This document shows, in pieces, positions 7,238-15,530 of a stretch of DNA of 64,000 bases; position 1 is the stretch's first letter, and each line of letters begins with the position of its first letter. The notes under the pieces are model-generated. The model was not told the origin of the DNA, did no database searches, and saw nothing but the letters and a program-made list of their open reading frames with translations. This DNA comes from Gemmatimonadota bacterium (GTDB lineage Bacteria; Gemmatimonadota; Gemmatimonadetes; Gemmatimonadales; Gemmatimonadaceae). The stretch covers positions 62,001 to 126,000 of the forward strand of contig JACQBG010000010.1 of NCBI GenBank assembly GCA_016194585.1, written 5' to 3'. The position numbers and the translations under genes are program-made.

Positions 7238-8788
7238 CTACAGTGGAATATTCCCGTGCTTCTTCGGCGGATTCCGGTCGCGCTTCGTCTGCAGCGCCTC
7301 GAGCGCGTCGATGAGTCGCGGGCGGGTGTCGCGCGGGTCGATGATGTCGTCGACGTAGCCGCGGCTCGCGGCGACGTAGGGGTTGGCGAACTTCTCGGCG
7401 TACTCGGCGACCTTCGCGTCCATCGCCTTCGCGGGGTCGTCGCTGTCGGCGATCTCCTTCTTGAACAGGATCTCGACCGCGCCCTTGGGGCCCATCACGG
7501 CGATCTCGGCCGTGGGCCATGCCACGTTGAAGTCGCCGCGGATGTGTTTGGAACTCATGACGTCGTAAGCGCCGCCGTATGCCTTGCGGGTGATCACCGT
7601 CAGCTTGGGGACGGTGGCCTCGCAGTAGGCGTAGAGCAGCTTCGCGCCGTGCTTGATGATGCCGCCATGTTCCTGGGCGACGCCGGGGAGGAAGCCCGGC
7701 ACGTCCTCGAAGGTCACGATCGGCACGTTGAAGGCGTCGCAGAACCGGATGAACCGCGCCGCCTTGAGGCTCGCGCTGATGTCGAGCACGCCGGCGAGCA
7801 CGGCCGGCTGGTTGGCGACGATGCCGACGCTGAAGCCGCCGATGTGCGCGAAGCCGCAGATGATGTTCGCCGCGTAGTCGCGCTGCACCTCGAGGAACTC
7901 GCCGTCGTCGATGATGCGGGCGAGCACGTCGTGCATGTCGTACGGCTTGTTGGGGCTGTCGGGAACGAGGTCGAGCAGCGCCTCGTCACGCCGGTCGCGC
8001 GGGTCGGTGCCGCGCCCGCGGGGCGGCGGCTCGACGTTGTTCGACGGCACGTACCGGAACAGCGTGCGGATCGACTCGAGACACTCGAGCTCGCTGTTGC
8101 TCGTGAAGTGCGAGACCCCGCTCGTCGCGCCGTGCGTGTCGGCGCCGCCGAGCGCCTCCATCGTGACGTCCTCGTGCGTGACCGTCTTCACCACGTTGGG
8201 GCCGGTGACGAACATGTAGCTCGTCCCCTTCGTCATGAACACGAAGTCGGTGATGGCGGGTGAGTACACCGCGCCGCCGGCGCACGGCCCGAGGATCGCC
8301 GAGATCTGCGGCACGACGCCCGACGCGAGCGTGTTGCGCAGGAAGATCTCCGCGTAGCCACCGAGCGAGACGACCCCTTCCTGGATGCGGGCGCCGCCCG
8401 AGTCGTTGAGTCCGATCACGGGCGCGCCGTTCCGCACCGCGAGGTCCATGATCTTGCACACCTTCTCGGCGTGCGCCTCGGAGAGCGATCCGCCGAAGAC
8501 CGTGAAGTCCTGCGAGAAGACGTAGACGAGGCGGCCGTCGATGCGGCCGTACCCCGTGACGACGCCATCGCCGTACGGCCGCTGGTCGGCGAGCCCGAAG
8601 TCCTCGGACCGATGCGTGACGAACCGGTCGAGCTCGACGAAGCTCCCCTCATCGAGCAGGACGTCGAGACGCTCGCGCGCCGAGAGCTTCCCCTTGTCGT
8701 GCTGGGCCTTCAGCCGGGCGGCCCCACCTCCCTGCTCCGAGGCGGCGCGCCGCTGCTCAAGGAGCTGGAGCTTGTCTCGCATGGACAT
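7238..8788 (-). CDS. Acyl-CoA (probably propionyl-CoA) carboxylase, carboxyltransferase subunit
   Basis: Transfers the carboxyl group from biotin to an acyl-CoA. It has 516 residues, the normal length for PccB/AccD-type proteins, with two crotonase-like domains. Signatures seen are [19 protein letters not shown], the oxyanion region [48 protein letters not shown] and [13 protein letters not shown]. The ATG is at 8786-8788, with a second ATG two codons in. It is the first gene of the operon that continues to accC, the methyltransferase and the carrier. Propionyl-CoA is the likeliest substrate from family resemblance, but acetyl-CoA cannot be excluded. Confidence 0.93.
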   Translation of the reverse strand: MSMRDKLQLLEQRRAASEQGGGAARLKAQHDKGKLSARERLDVLLDEGSFVELDRFVTHRSEDFGLADQRPYGDGVVTGYGRIDGRLVYVFSQDFTVFGGSLSEAHAEKVCKIMDLAVRNGAPVIGLNDSGGARIQEGVVSLGGYAEIFLRNTLASGVVPQISAILGPCAGGAVYSPAITDFVFMTKGTSYMFVTGPNVVKTVTHEDVTMEALGGADTHGATSGVSHFTSNSELECLESIRTLFRYVPSNNVEPPPRGRGTDPRDRRDEALLDLVPDSPNKPYDMHDVLARIIDDGEFLEVQRDYAANIICGFAHIGGFSVGIVANQPAVLAGVLDISASLKAARFIRFCDAFNVPIVTFEDVPGFLPGVAQEHGGIIKHGAKLLYAYCEATVPKLTVITRKAYGGAYDVMSSKHIRGDFNVAWPTAEIAVMGPKGAVEILFKKEIADSDDPAKAMDAKVAEYAEKFANPYVAASRGYVDDIIDPRDTRPRLIDALEALQTKRDRNPPKKHGNIPL

Positions 8789-8919
8789 AGGACTCTAAAG
8801 GTAGTGAGCGCCCTGGGACACGACCACCGGCGGACGGTCGCCGCACGTGACTCAAGTTCTGGCGGCGTCGGTCGAAAATACCGATGAGGGCTACACACAT
8901 CTCAATAACCGGAGGCTAC

Positions 8920-9342
8920 ATGGCAAGGATTGCTACTCTCCCCGGGGCGACCCGGAGCACACTCTGGCGCGTCCTCGGACTCGCGACGGCGATCGCGTTC
9001 ATGTCGACGCAGGCCTGGGGACAGGACGCGAGCAAGGTCTACGACCTCGCGGACCTCTCGACGATGCCGAAGCTCGCGTCGATGTCGCAGGCGACGAAGC
9101 TCATCCAGGGCTCGTATCCGCCCCTGCTGAAGAGCAGCGGCGTCGGCGGCACAGTGCAGATGGAGATGGTGGTGGACAAGGACGGCAAGGTCGAGCCGGG
9201 CTCGATCGAGACCGCGTCGTCGGTGCCGGCGCTCGCCGAGGCCGCGAAGAAGGTCGCCGAGAAGCTCGAGTTCTATCCCGGGAAGGTCAAGGACACTCCC
9301 GTGCGCACGCGGGTCGTGCTGCCGGTGGTCTACAAGCCGTAA
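8920..9342 (+). CDS. Exported protein with TonB C-terminal domain
   Basis: Small protein of 140 residues. I place the start at ATG 8920 because GGAGG (8911-8915) lies 4 nt before it; an in-frame ATG 12 codons upstream lacks such a site. Residues ~10-34 are a signal sequence ending in TQAWGQ-D, which looks cleavable. Residues ~60-140 match the TonB C-terminal fold (YPPLLKSSGVGGTVQMEMVVDKDGKVEPGSIE, shown here only in part by its VGGTVQ and DGKVEP words). There is no proline-rich spacer, so it is not a classical TonB. It may be a periplasmic domain that works with outer-membrane receptors. Confidence 0.75.
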   Translation: MARIATLPGATRSTLWRVLGLATAIAFMSTQAWGQDASKVYDLADLSTMPKLASMSQATKLIQGSYPPLLKSSGVGGTVQMEMVVDKDGKVEPGSIETASSVPALAEAAKKVAEKLEFYPGKVKDTPVRTRVVLPVVYKP

Positions 9343-9349
9343 TCTGGTC

Positions 9350-9372
9350 CGCGACGGCGTTCCGCCGTCGCG
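9350..9372. terminator. Bidirectional hairpin between convergent genes
   Basis: Perfect 10-bp stem (9350-9359 with 9363-9372) around a TTC loop, in the 37-nt gap between two converging genes. There is no U-tract on either strand. The position argues for a shared terminator. Confidence 0.55.
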
Positions 9373-9379
9373 CGTGCCC

Positions 9380-11341
9380 TCACTTGCCGCCGCCGGGCGG
9401 TTCTCCGACGTCGAAGCCGACGTCATCGAGCAGGATCGTTCCGGCGGGACCCCGGTCGAAGACGAACCGCACGGCGCGCACGCCGTGCGGGTCGAATCCG
9501 TCGAGCCGCTCCGCGAACAGCGCGAGCGGCACGCGGTAGCTCGCGAGCACGTCGTCGTGGTCCTTGGCCGGTGCGCCGAAGCGCTTCTCGACGAACGTCC
9601 ACTTCCACAGTTGCACCGTGAGCGGCGGGCGCACCGGCGCGACGGCGGAGAGCGGGACCGACACCGTGCGCCCGTCGGCCATGACGAGCTCGATGTCGAA
9701 GTCGAGCGGCACCGAGTCGGCGCTCGCCTTCGCGTGCGCGTCGTCACGCGTCGCGGCGTTCGCCGTACCCGCGTGTGCGCTGACGGCCGAGTCGCCGCCC
9801 ACGCGCGCGGCGGCGGCGCTGTCGAGAGGCGCCGCGGTATCGCCCCGGGCGAGCGGCCGCGGCCGCGGGCCGCCGTAGTTCGCGAGCGAGAAGACGAGCG
9901 ACGAGGCCCGCGCGAGCTTCCACGAGGTGGCGAGCGTGTCGGGAAGCGCGAGCGTGTAGCTCGGCACCGCGCCCTTCCGCACCGAGTCGGGCGCGGTCCA
10001 CCCGAGCATCACCGCGTTGTTGTTGAACGGCTGGAGCCCGCGGCTGCGCATCGTCAGGCCGACCTCCTTCCAGGTCGCCAAGCGGCGTCCTTCGAGACGC
10101 ACGCCGTCGGCCGACCCGCGCGTGACGTCGATCCCCTCCTCGAAATCGGCGAGCAGCCGCGTCGTCGGCCGGTCGAACCGGGAGATGTAGATCGTCCTCG
10201 GGAGCCATCCGCCCGCCGTGCGGTGGTCGGCGAACATCGGGAGGTACTCGCGCCGGCCGTGCAGCGTGGCCTCGAGGAACCCGGTGATGAACACCTTGCC
10301 GGCCTGTCGCTGTTCGTCGCCGGTGAGGAGCAGGTGCTTCCTGAGCAGCCACCCCGAGTCGCCGACGTCGTTGTCCCCCCACACGGTATTGAACTGGCCG
10401 TGGTTGGCGCGGTACACGTACACCGCGGCCTTCACCCAGTCGCCGCCGTCGGTGAAGCGCACGCGCTCGTACTGGCGCAGCCCCATGAAGGTCGAGACGT
10501 CGCTGTCGTGCGAGCCATGGATGACGAAGTAGTTCACGTTCTCGAGCGGTGTCGGCTTGTCGGCGGGCTTGTACTGGCCGTCGACGGGCGCGATCGCGAT
10601 CACGGTGCGAATGTCGAAGCCGAAGTCGAAGGTGACGCGCGCGTCGTCGGGATAGCGCGAGAGCCGGTTGAACGCCGCGGCGACGGCGACGGCCTCGCCG
10701 CCGCGCGAGTGGCCGGCGAGCGCGATGCGCGACATGTCGATCTTCTTGAAGAAGGGCGACGCGGGATCGGCGTTCCACGCGCGCCACACCTTCAGGTGCT
10801 GGAGCAGCATCCAGCCGCGCGCGTCGTTCTCGTTGCGCAGGTCGCCGTTGAGGAAGTTCTCGTCCACCGACGCGAGGATGAACCCCCGGCTCGCCAGATG
10901 TTCGCCGAGCCACGCGTAGCCGGGGTCGGAGAACTTCTTCATGTCGTGGTTGCCGTGCACGATCAGCACGAGGGGGAACGGCCCGGGCCCGTCGGGATAC
11001 CAGACCCGCGCGTTCACGGGGAGCCGCTTCTCGTCGAAGCCCCAGTAGTCCCACCGCTTCTTGAGCCGCTTCTTGTCGCCGCCGCGCAGATACGGGGTGC
11101 CGTTCACGGCCCGCGTGCGCAGGGTGAGCGAGTCGCGATACTCGGCGCGGCGCCGGTCGCCGCCGCTGCCGTAGTACAGGAACTTCACGGCGTAGCTCCC
11201 GCGCTCGGCGGGGTTCGGCGCGGCGATCGTGGTGTGCGCGAGCTGCACCGCCGAGTCGTCGGGGACGAGGAGCGACGGCGTGGCGCAGGCGGTCGCGAGG
11301 GCGGCGAGGACGATCGCCGCGAGGCGTGATGTGGGTTTCAT
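9380..11341 (-). CDS. Lipoprotein with alpha/beta-hydrolase domain
   Basis: Secreted serine hydrolase-like lipoprotein of 653 residues. The N-terminus has a signal sequence with a lipobox ending LATAC (lipidation at C19). The hydrolase domain (~100-400) has the nucleophile elbow GHSRGG, the loop VLIVHGNHDMKKF and a later VIHGSHDSDVS that may supply the acidic residue. This resembles chlorophyllase/cutinase-like esterases. The C-terminal part (~400-653) has no recognised catalytic motif and ends in a beta-rich region with RAVRFVFDRGPAG, which could be a sugar-binding-like module. The substrate is unknown. The nested inverted repeat lies just upstream of its start. Confidence 0.7.
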   Translation of the reverse strand: MKPTSRLAAIVLAALATACATPSLLVPDDSAVQLAHTTIAAPNPAERGSYAVKFLYYGSGGDRRRAEYRDSLTLRTRAVNGTPYLRGGDKKRLKKRWDYWGFDEKRLPVNARVWYPDGPGPFPLVLIVHGNHDMKKFSDPGYAWLGEHLASRGFILASVDENFLNGDLRNENDARGWMLLQHLKVWRAWNADPASPFFKKIDMSRIALAGHSRGGEAVAVAAAFNRLSRYPDDARVTFDFGFDIRTVIAIAPVDGQYKPADKPTPLENVNYFVIHGSHDSDVSTFMGLRQYERVRFTDGGDWVKAAVYVYRANHGQFNTVWGDNDVGDSGWLLRKHLLLTGDEQRQAGKVFITGFLEATLHGRREYLPMFADHRTAGGWLPRTIYISRFDRPTTRLLADFEEGIDVTRGSADGVRLEGRRLATWKEVGLTMRSRGLQPFNNNAVMLGWTAPDSVRKGAVPSYTLALPDTLATSWKLARASSLVFSLANYGGPRPRPLARGDTAAPLDSAAAARVGGDSAVSAHAGTANAATRDDAHAKASADSVPLDFDIELVMADGRTVSVPLSAVAPVRPPLTVQLWKWTFVEKRFGAPAKDHDDVLASYRVPLALFAERLDGFDPHGVRAVRFVFDRGPAGTILLDDVGFDVGEPPGGGK

Positions 11342-11377
11342 CGAGGCATGACGTTACGCGAGGAGCGGAGGGACTGC

Positions 11378-11612
11378 AACAACGCCTCGGATCTCCGCAG
11401 GTACGGCGAAGGGCGAACGACGCCGCGGATGGACGCAGATACCGCAGACGGGAGTTAAAGGCCTTGGGGGAACGACCGCGCGCCCTTCGCGCCGTCGTTC
11501 CCCCAAGAAGCCCTTCCTGTCGTATCTGCGTTCATCTGCGGCGTCGTTCCGCCGTCCCTGCGAGCAACTGCGGCGTCATTCCGCCGTATCTGCGAAGATC
11601 TGAGGCGTTGTT
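11378..11612. repeat. Large nested inverted repeat
   Basis: Three nested arm pairs: outer 11378-11408 with 11582-11612 (28 of 31 complementary), middle 11416-11442 with 11522-11548 (25 of 27), inner 11463-11476 with 11494-11507 (14 of 14). The whole gap between the lipoprotein gene and rpsA could fold into one long imperfect hairpin. It contains no gene. Confidence 0.85.
11463..11507 (-). terminator. Strong hairpin downstream of rpsA
   Basis: Perfect 14-bp stem CTTGGGGGAACGAC/GTCGTTCCCCCAAG with a 17-nt loop, at the centre of the nested repeat. On the minus strand it lies after rpsA and is followed by CCTTTAAC, a weak T-rich stretch. It is a plausible terminator for rpsA. Confidence 0.5.
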
Positions 11613-11646
11613 ATGCCGTCCCTGCGAAGATCCGAGGCGCCGTTAC
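11536..11646. repeat. Tandem 32-bp repeat, about 3.5 copies
   Basis: Units start at 11536, 11568, 11600 and 11632, each exactly 32 bp and built on CTGCGGCGTCGTTCCGCCGT. The last, partial unit runs into the stop codon of rpsA (11643-11645), so repeat DNA forms the very end of the coding sequence. Reverse-complement copies of the same word lie in the left arm of the inverted repeat. Confidence 0.85.
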
Positions 11647-13463
11647 GCCTCGGGCTCGATCTCGGCCACGATCTCGTCGAGGTTCGCCGGGATCTGCGCC
11701 GCGGCGGCCTCGCCCTCTTCCGAGAACACCTTGCTCGGCGTCTCCGGACGCGGCGGCTGGTCTTCGGGGATGCTTGTCACGGCCAGCACGATGCGGCGAT
11801 GGATCGGGTCGACCTCGAGCACGCGCAGCTCGAGGATCATCCCTTCCCACGCGATATCGGCCGGGCTCTGGATCTGCTTGCCCGTGAGGTTCAGCTGCGA
11901 GATCGGGACGAAGCCCTCGATGTCGTTGCCGAGGTCCGCCACGACGCCCTTGTCCATGAGACGCACGATCGTGCCCTTCAGCTCGGTGCCGACCGGGTAG
12001 GTCTCGCCGATCTTCAGCCACGGATCCTCGGCGGCCTGCTTGAGGCCGAGCGAGATGCGCTTGTTGTCGCTGTCGATGTTCAGGATCACGACGTCGACCG
12101 AGTCGCCCTTCTTCACGACCTCCGACGGGTGCTGGACGCGCTTCGTCCAGCTCATGTCGGAGATGTGGATGAGGCCGTCGATCCCCGGCTCGATCTCGAC
12201 GAACGCGCCGAAGCTCGTGAGGTTGCGGACCTTGCCGTTGATGCGCGTGCCGACCGGGTACTTGAGCGGCAGCACCATCCACGGATCCTGCTCGGTCTGC
12301 TTCATGCCGAGCGAGATCTTCTCCTCGTTCGGATCGACCTTGAGCACCACCGCCTCGATCGCCTCGCCGATGCTGACGAGCTTCGACGGGTGACGGACGT
12401 TGCGCGTCCAGCTCATCTCGCTGATGTGGACGAGCCCCTCGATGCCCGGCTCGAGCTCGATGAAGGCGCCGTAGTTCGTGATGCTGACGACCTTGCCCGA
12501 GACGCGCGTGCCGACCGGGTACTTGGCGGCGACGTCCTTCCACGGGTAGCTCTGCAGCTGCTTGAGGCCGAGCGAGATGCGCTCGCGCTCCCAATCGATG
12601 TCGAGCACCTTGATCTCGAGCTCCTGGCCGATCTGCACCATCTCGCTCGGATGCGAGATGCGGCCCCACGACATGTCGGTGATGTGGAGCAGGCCGTCCA
12701 CGCCGCCGAGGTCGATGAAGGCGCCGAAGTCCGTGATGTTCTTGACCACGCCCTTCCGCACCTGGTCCTTCTGGAGCTCCTTCATCAGCTTCTCGCGCTT
12801 GCCGGCCCGCTCCGTCTCGAGGATCACGCGGCGCGAGACGACGATGTTGCGGCGGCGCTTGTTGAGCTTGATGATCTTGAACTCGTACTTCTGGCCGAGC
12901 AGCTCGTCGATGTTCGGGACGCGCCGGAGCGCGATCTGCGAACCCGGGAGGAAGGCGTCGACGCCCATGAGGTCGACGACCACGCCACCCTTGATCTTCT
13001 TGACGAGCGTGCCTTCCACCGGCTGGTCGGACTCGTAGGCGACGCGGATGCGCTCCCACACGCGCATGAAGTCGGCCTTCTTCTTCGACAGGACGACCGA
13101 GCCTTCCTGGTCCTCGAGGTGCTCGAGGAGCACTTCGATCTCGTCACCGACCTTGAGGTCGGGGATGTCCTTGAACTCCTCGAGCGGGATCGTCCCTTCG
13201 CTCTTGAAGCCGATGTCGAGCACGACGAGGTTGTCGCGGATCTCGAGCACCTTCGACTTGACGATCTCCCCTTCCTCGATCGAGGCGAGGGTGCCGTTGT
13301 ACATCTCCATCATCTGCTCGTACTCGGAGGACGAATACTCGTCTTCCTCGTAGAGCTCGGGGCGGCGATTGGCGAGGGGGCGAAGCTGCGCCTTCTGGAG
13401 GTCGCGCTTCTCGCGCGCCGTCAACGGCGCAGCGGGGGTCTCTTCGAGCATCTCGGGAGTCAT
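11643..13463 (-). CDS. rpsA: 30S ribosomal protein S1
   Basis: Binds mRNA leaders and helps initiation. It has 606 residues with six S1 RNA-binding domains in series, recognisable by GAFIDLGGVDGLLH, GAFIELEPGIEGLVH and GAFVEIEPGIDGLIH, plus two degenerate N-terminal copies and a final GVVADLGNDIEGFVP. The acidic C-terminal tail ends EIVAEIEPEA. The ATG (13461-13463) has no clear Shine-Dalgarno sequence, as is common for S1. It has its own promoter at 13554-13582, just downstream of cmk, the same gene order as cmk-rpsA in Escherichia coli. Confidence 0.97.
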   Translation of the reverse strand: MTPEMLEETPAAPLTAREKRDLQKAQLRPLANRRPELYEEDEYSSSEYEQMMEMYNGTLASIEEGEIVKSKVLEIRDNLVVLDIGFKSEGTIPLEEFKDIPDLKVGDEIEVLLEHLEDQEGSVVLSKKKADFMRVWERIRVAYESDQPVEGTLVKKIKGGVVVDLMGVDAFLPGSQIALRRVPNIDELLGQKYEFKIIKLNKRRRNIVVSRRVILETERAGKREKLMKELQKDQVRKGVVKNITDFGAFIDLGGVDGLLHITDMSWGRISHPSEMVQIGQELEIKVLDIDWERERISLGLKQLQSYPWKDVAAKYPVGTRVSGKVVSITNYGAFIELEPGIEGLVHISEMSWTRNVRHPSKLVSIGEAIEAVVLKVDPNEEKISLGMKQTEQDPWMVLPLKYPVGTRINGKVRNLTSFGAFVEIEPGIDGLIHISDMSWTKRVQHPSEVVKKGDSVDVVILNIDSDNKRISLGLKQAAEDPWLKIGETYPVGTELKGTIVRLMDKGVVADLGNDIEGFVPISQLNLTGKQIQSPADIAWEGMILELRVLEVDPIHRRIVLAVTSIPEDQPPRPETPSKVFSEEGEAAAAQIPANLDEIVAEIEPEA

Positions 13464-13522
13464 GGAACCTGAGTCGCGGTGGGGATCGGCTCGCCGCGAC
13501 GGCGAGGATACGGGTGAACGAA

Positions 13523-13552
13523 CAAGGCCCCGGCCGAATTGCCGGAGCCTTG
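13523..13552 (-). terminator. Hairpin in the cmk-rpsA gap / rpsA leader
   Basis: Minus-strand arms CAAGGC-CCGGC and GCCGG-GCCTTG pair with one bulge on each side around an AATTCG-like loop, followed by TTCGTT. It starts within a few bases of the predicted rpsA start site, so it is either the terminator of cmk or the first structure of the rpsA leader. Both readings fit. Confidence 0.55.
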
Positions 13553-13553
13553 T

Positions 13554-13582
13554 ATGTTAGTCTCTTCGAGGCACAGGGTCAA
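13554..13582 (-). promoter_or_regulatory. Sigma-70 promoter of rpsA
   Basis: Minus-strand -35 TTGACC (13577-13582), 17-nt spacer, -10 TAACAT (13554-13559). The predicted start is near 13547, giving a leader of about 85 nt. Confidence 0.65.
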
Positions 13583-13605
13583 TGGCCTAAGGCCAGCCCC
13601 GACGG

Positions 13606-14283
13606 TCAGTTAGGCCGCCGCTCCAGCGCCAGTGCGACGATCCGCGCCACCTGCTCCGCCTGTGTGATGCCGCTCGTGTCCACCCACACCGCGTCGGGGG
13701 CCGGCTGCGTCTGCTCCGAATCGCGCAGGTCGCGGGCTTCGAGCTCCTCCGTCTCGGCCTCCAGCTCCTCCGGCATCGGCTCCCGCCCGGTGCGCTGCAG
13801 GATGCGACGGCGCGCCCGCACGCTCGGCAGCGCCACCAGCCACACCTTGAGCGGCGCGTCCGGGAACACGACCGTCCCCATGTCGCGCCCGTCGGCGACG
13901 ACCTCGTGCGCCGTCGCCGCCTCCCGCACCCGGTCGTTCACCCAGAGCCGCAGGTGCCGCATCTGCGCGACCTGCGAGACGAGCGCCGTCACGGCGTCGC
14001 CCCGGATCTCGGCCTCCTCCGGACGGCCGTCGATGCACGCCAGGAAGGTCGTCTCCCCCGGCTGCCAACTCACGCGGCGCGCCGCATGGAGCACCGACTC
14101 CTCGGTCCAGAGTTGCGGCTCGTCACCCTCGCGGATGCGCGCCGCCGTCACGGCACGGTAGAGCGAACCGGAGTCGACGTGGCGGGCACCGAGCGCCTCG
14201 GCGACCATGCGCGCCGTGGACGACTTGCCCGACGCGGCGGGGCCGTCGATGGTGACGACGAAGGGACGATCAGGCACGGACAC
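13606..14283 (-). CDS. cmk: Cytidylate kinase
   Basis: Phosphorylates CMP and dCMP with ATP. It has 225 residues, the usual length. Visible are the P-loop IDGPAASGKSSTAR (~12-25), the substrate site HVDSGSLYRA, and VADGRDMGTVVFPDA. The start is GTG 14283 (MSVPDRPF) or GTG 14277, two codons later; both overlap the 3' end of aroA (14-nt overlap for the first). It is the last gene of the lysine/shikimate operon and precedes rpsA. Confidence 0.95.
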   Translation of the reverse strand: MSVPDRPFVVTIDGPAASGKSSTARMVAEALGARHVDSGSLYRAVTAARIREGDEPQLWTEESVLHAARRVSWQPGETTFLACIDGRPEEAEIRGDAVTALVSQVAQMRHLRLWVNDRVREAATAHEVVADGRDMGTVVFPDAPLKVWLVALPSVRARRRILQRTGREPMPEELEAETEELEARDLRDSEQTQPAPDAVWVDTSGITQAEQVARIVALALERRPN

Positions 14284-15529
14284 GGCTCAGGTCGGACCAG
14301 AAGGTGGGATACGACACGGCGACGCAGTCGGGGTCGTCGATCTCGATCTGATTGCCCGGGAGCGCGCCGAGCACGCCGAACGCCATCGCGATGCGGTGAT
14401 CGCCGTGCGTGACGACGCGCCCCGCGAGCGGCCGGTCGCCACCGCGCACGACGAAGCCATCGGGCAGCTCCTCCGCGTCGGCGCCGACCGCCACGAGGTT
14501 CCGCACCACCGTGGAGATGCGATCGCTCTCCTTCACGCGCAACTCGGCGGCGCCGGTCACCCGCGTCTCCCCCGCGGCGCGCGCGGCGACGCAGGCGAGC
14601 ATCGGCAGTTCGTCGATGAGCGAGGGCACTTCGGCCGGCTCGATGACGGTACCGACGAGCCGCCGTGGCGCCGCGACGAGCGTCGCGACCGACTCGCCGC
14701 CCTCGTCGCGCACATCCTCCCACCCGAGGCGCGCGCCCATCCGCTCGAGCACGATGAAGGCGCCCGTGCGGGTGGGGTTGGTACAGACCCCCTCGATCTC
14801 GATCTCGCCGCTCGAGGCGAGGGCCGCGAGCGCGGCGAAGAACGTCGCCGACGACGGATCGGCCGGGACGCGCGCGTCGAGCGAGCGCAGTGCGGGTCCC
14901 GGTACGAGCGAGACGGTGGTCCCCTCGCTGCGCACGTCGATGCCGCGGCCGCGCAGCATCCGCTCGCTGTGGTCGCGCGTCGCCGCGGGTTCATGCACCT
15001 CGACCGGAACCCCGGCGACGAGGCCGGCGAGCAGGATCGCGCTCTTCACTTGCGCGCTCGCCGCCTCGCTGCGCCAGGTGATGCCCTGCAGCGCGCCGCC
15101 GTGGATGGTCATCGGCAGCCCGTCGCCCTGCTCGAACTCGAAGCGCGCCCCCATCGCCGTGAGCGGCTGGGCGACGCGCCGCATCGGCCGCTTGCTGAGG
15201 CTCGCGTCGCCGATGACGCGCGACGCGAACGGCGACGCGGCGAGGATGCCGGCCATGAGGCGCGTCGTCGTGCCGCTGTTGCCGCCGTCGAGGGGGGCGG
15301 CGCTCGCGCGCAGTCCGCGCAGCCCCACGCCGCGCACCGAGATCGCGTCGCTCGTCACCGCGGGCACGTCGACGCCGAGGGCGCGCAACATCCCGGCGGT
15401 GCTGTGGACGTCGGCCGAGGGAAGGAGTCCCTCGATGCGCGAGACGCCATCGCCGAGCGCGGCGAACATCAGCGCGCGATGGGAGATGCTCTTGTCGCCG
15501 GGAACGCGGAGCCGGCCGGAGACGCGCAT
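14270..15529 (-). CDS. aroA: 3-phosphoshikimate 1-carboxyvinyltransferase (EPSP synthase)
   Basis: Joins phosphoenolpyruvate to shikimate-3-phosphate in aromatic amino acid synthesis. It has 419 residues. Motifs seen: PGDKSISHRALMFAAL at the start, LDGGNSGTTTRLMAGIL (phosphoenolpyruvate site), DASLSKRPMRR, SAQVKSAILLAGL, ELRVKESDRI and GDHRIAMAFGV. The ATG at 15527-15529 follows the dapD TAG after one nucleotide. No other shikimate gene lies in the window, so its place after the diaminopimelate genes is operon co-location, not a pathway cluster. Confidence 0.97.
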   Translation of the reverse strand: MRVSGRLRVPGDKSISHRALMFAALGDGVSRIEGLLPSADVHSTAGMLRALGVDVPAVTSDAISVRGVGLRGLRASAAPLDGGNSGTTTRLMAGILAASPFASRVIGDASLSKRPMRRVAQPLTAMGARFEFEQGDGLPMTIHGGALQGITWRSEAASAQVKSAILLAGLVAGVPVEVHEPAATRDHSERMLRGRGIDVRSEGTTVSLVPGPALRSLDARVPADPSSATFFAALAALASSGEIEIEGVCTNPTRTGAFIVLERMGARLGWEDVRDEGGESVATLVAAPRRLVGTVIEPAEVPSLIDELPMLACVAARAAGETRVTGAAELRVKESDRISTVVRNLVAVGADAEELPDGFVVRGGDRPLAGRVVTHGDHRIAMAFGVLGALPGNQIEIDDPDCVAVSYPTFWSDLSRVRA

Positions 15530-15530
15530 C

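Noticed and set aside
11536-11646. CRISPR array
   Set aside because: The 32-bp units are directly adjacent with no spacers, and no cas gene is present.
11613-13472. 619-codon plus-strand open frame
   Set aside because: It is the antisense of rpsA, made by GC-rich third positions; its product is Arg/Asp/Leu-rich with no motif.
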